7,030 bases of DNA from an uncultured Clostridia bacterium (GTDB lineage Bacteria; Bacillota; Clostridia; Christensenellales; Borkfalkiaceae): contig CAKQSU010000058.1 in assembly GCA_934273135.1 (NCBI GenBank), forward strand, positions 1 to 7,030, written 5' to 3'. Numbering within the stretch: the stretch's first letter is position 1; every line of letters begins with the position of its first letter. Below are positions 6,282 through 7,030 of the stretch, in pieces. The notes under the pieces were generated by a model. The model was not told where the DNA came from and did not search any database. It was given only the letters and a program-made list of their open reading frames with translations. The translations under genes and the position numbers were made by a program.

Positions 6282-6288
6282 ACTTAAT

Positions 6289-6317
6289 ATTCTAACAAAA
6301 TATTCTATTTTAGTCAA
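6289..6317 (-). promoter_or_regulatory. Strong sigma-A promoter for the MBL hydrolase-rho unit
   Basis: On the minus strand TTGACT (6317-6312) is followed after exactly 17 nt by TAGAAT (6294-6289). A TG one base before the -10 box makes it an extended -10 promoter. Each hexamer differs from consensus at one position. Transcription should start near 6282, giving a leader of about 139 nt before the MBL gene start. This is the best promoter in the window. Confidence 0.8.
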
Positions 6318-6366
6318 ACGGTATTGCGCTTCATTCAAAAATAAAACGTGCAATTTGAATATTAAC

Positions 6367-7030
6367 TTAACCGAATTTTGAAACGAGGTAGTCAGCGTAT
6401 GCTCCGGCAACGTCTATGCCCGTGGCTTTGACTATTCCGTTCCAGAAAGCGTTGGAATTTACTTCGCAGACGCAAAGTCCTTTTTCGTCCGAAAGAACGT
6501 CCACTCCGCAATAATCGAGATTTAAAATTTTTGCACACTTTTCGGCAAGTTTTGCTTCTTCACCGTCTACATCGGCTTTTATCCCTACGCCACCGAGCTC
6601 CACGTTGGAACGGAAATCTTTCTCGTTTATTCTTTTCATCGCGGCTTTCGCTTTGCCGCCGATGACTATCACGCGGGTATCCTCCCCGCCCTTGCCGATA
6701 AACTCCTGAAAGACATGCGGCTTGAAGTTCAGCTCTTCATGAAGCTTTTTTAGTTCCTCTTGCGTTTTTGCAAGGTACACGCCGCGCCCCATCGAGCCGT
6801 AAACCTCTTTCACGACTATCGGGTACGGAATGATTTTTTCGACTTCTTTGAAAAACTCGTCCGTTTTTTCGGTGTAGTTGAGCGGCGAAAATATTGTTTC
6901 AGGCACTCTAACATATGGGTAAAGCGCGATGTAAGTTTTCATTTTGTCGTCGCAAAGTTCTATTGATTTTGCGCTGTTAACGAGCTTATAGCCCGACTTT
7001 TCAAGCAAAACCGAAAGGTAAGGGTCCTTG
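6367..7030 (-). CDS. RimK-like ATP-grasp ligase, C-terminal part (5' end outside window)
   Basis: A partial gene: the frame is open to the window edge and ends with TAA at 6369-6367; 220 whole codons are visible. A TTG at 7008 could be taken as a start, but the frame continues upstream through 'KDPYLSVLLEKSGY', which is ATP-grasp sequence, so the true start is outside. Counting from the first whole codon, IVVKEVYGSMGRGVYL (71-86) is the Lys and Gly-rich nucleotide-binding loop. FQEFIGKGGEDTRVIVIGG (107-125) is the central strand pair, and FRSN (139-142) is typical of RimK proteins. GVDVL (175-179) and CEVNSN (188-193) supply the metal ligands Asp177, Glu189 and Asn191. The family joins an amino acid, often glutamate, to a carboxylate using ATP. 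The missing N-terminus and lack of partner genes prevent naming the substrate. Confidence 0.9.
   Translation of the reverse strand, partial: KDPYLSVLLEKSGYKLVNSAKSIELCDDKMKTYIALYPYVRVPETIFSPLNYTEKTDEFFKEVEKIIPYPIVVKEVYGSMGRGVYLAKTQEELKKLHEELNFKPHVFQEFIGKGGEDTRVIVIGGKAKAAMKRINEKDFRSNVELGGVGIKADVDGEEAKLAEKCAKILNLDYCGVDVLSDEKGLCVCEVNSNAFWNGIVKATGIDVAGAYADYLVSKFG

Larger units (their letters stand above)
6144..6366. other. Intergenic region and leader between the ATP-grasp gene and the MBL hydrolase gene
   Basis: This 223-bp region holds the promoter (6289-6317), the repeat hairpin (6238-6281), and a lower stem in the leader where CCTCG (6176-6180) can pair with CGAGG (6191-6195), or alternatively GTCC (6180-6183) with GGAC (6194-6197). 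An AT-rich inverted repeat (6333-6339 / 6354-6360) follows the ATP-grasp stop codon but lacks a GC stem or U-run. No known riboswitch is recognised. Confidence 0.6.

Noticed and set aside
6333..6360. Inverted repeat ATTCAAA / TTTGAAT after the ATP-grasp stop codon, considered as a terminator
   Set aside because: The stem is AT-rich, the loop is 14 nt, and no U-run follows; pairing this weak is expected by chance in AT-rich DNA.
6147..6410. An 87-codon minus-strand frame in the gap before the MBL gene
   Set aside because: It overlaps the end of the ATP-grasp gene, runs through the promoter at 6289-6317 and the repeat hairpin, and resembles no family I know.

Overview
The window looks like chromosomal DNA of an uncultured, gut-type Clostridia (Bacillota). 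This is an inference from strong AGGAG-type ribosome sites, the codon style, and the mix of a NodB-type deacetylase, a compact Rho, a C26 amidotransferase and a RimK-like ATP-grasp ligase. Eight genes are supported: seven on the minus strand and one on the plus strand. Two are cut by the window edges. There are no tRNA or rRNA genes, no insertion sequence, no phage genes and no CRISPR array.

From left to right:
- 1-342 (minus) is the N-terminal part of a membrane-anchored NodB-fold deacetylase-like protein whose first catalytic motif is altered.
- 343-651 is a non-coding gap. It holds a candidate promoter, one copy of a short dispersed repeat, and a roughly 110-bp imperfect palindrome.
- 3429 down to 652 (minus) is a tight three-gene operon: an MTA/SAH-nucleosidase-like enzyme, an ArsB/NhaD-type permease and a short-chain dehydrogenase, with gaps of 14 and 22 nt.
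- 3430-3514 is a divergent intergenic region with a TATAAT box lying inside an inverted repeat.
- 3515-4144 (plus) is a class I glutamine amidotransferase / gamma-glutamyl-GABA-hydrolase-like (C26) protein that starts at TTG. Its 3' end overlaps the 3' end of rho by 17 bp.
- 6143 down to 4128 (minus) is a two-gene unit: an MBL-fold hydrolase followed by rho. A very good sigma-A promoter sits about 146-174 nt upstream of the first start codon.
- 6367-7030 (minus) is the C-terminal part of a RimK-like ATP-grasp ligase.

Most of the genes look like ordinary housekeeping or metabolic functions. I see no new multi-gene system that I could defend. The signals most worth a second look are non-coding. 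A 29-bp repeat (26 of 29 identical) occurs in both minus-strand leaders, at 427-455 and 6238-6266. Each copy lies just downstream of a predicted promoter in the same orientation, and one copy forms a clean hairpin near the expected transcription start. A separate palindromic element lies at 516-625. The convergent overlap of rho with the amidotransferase gene leaves no space for an intergenic terminator.
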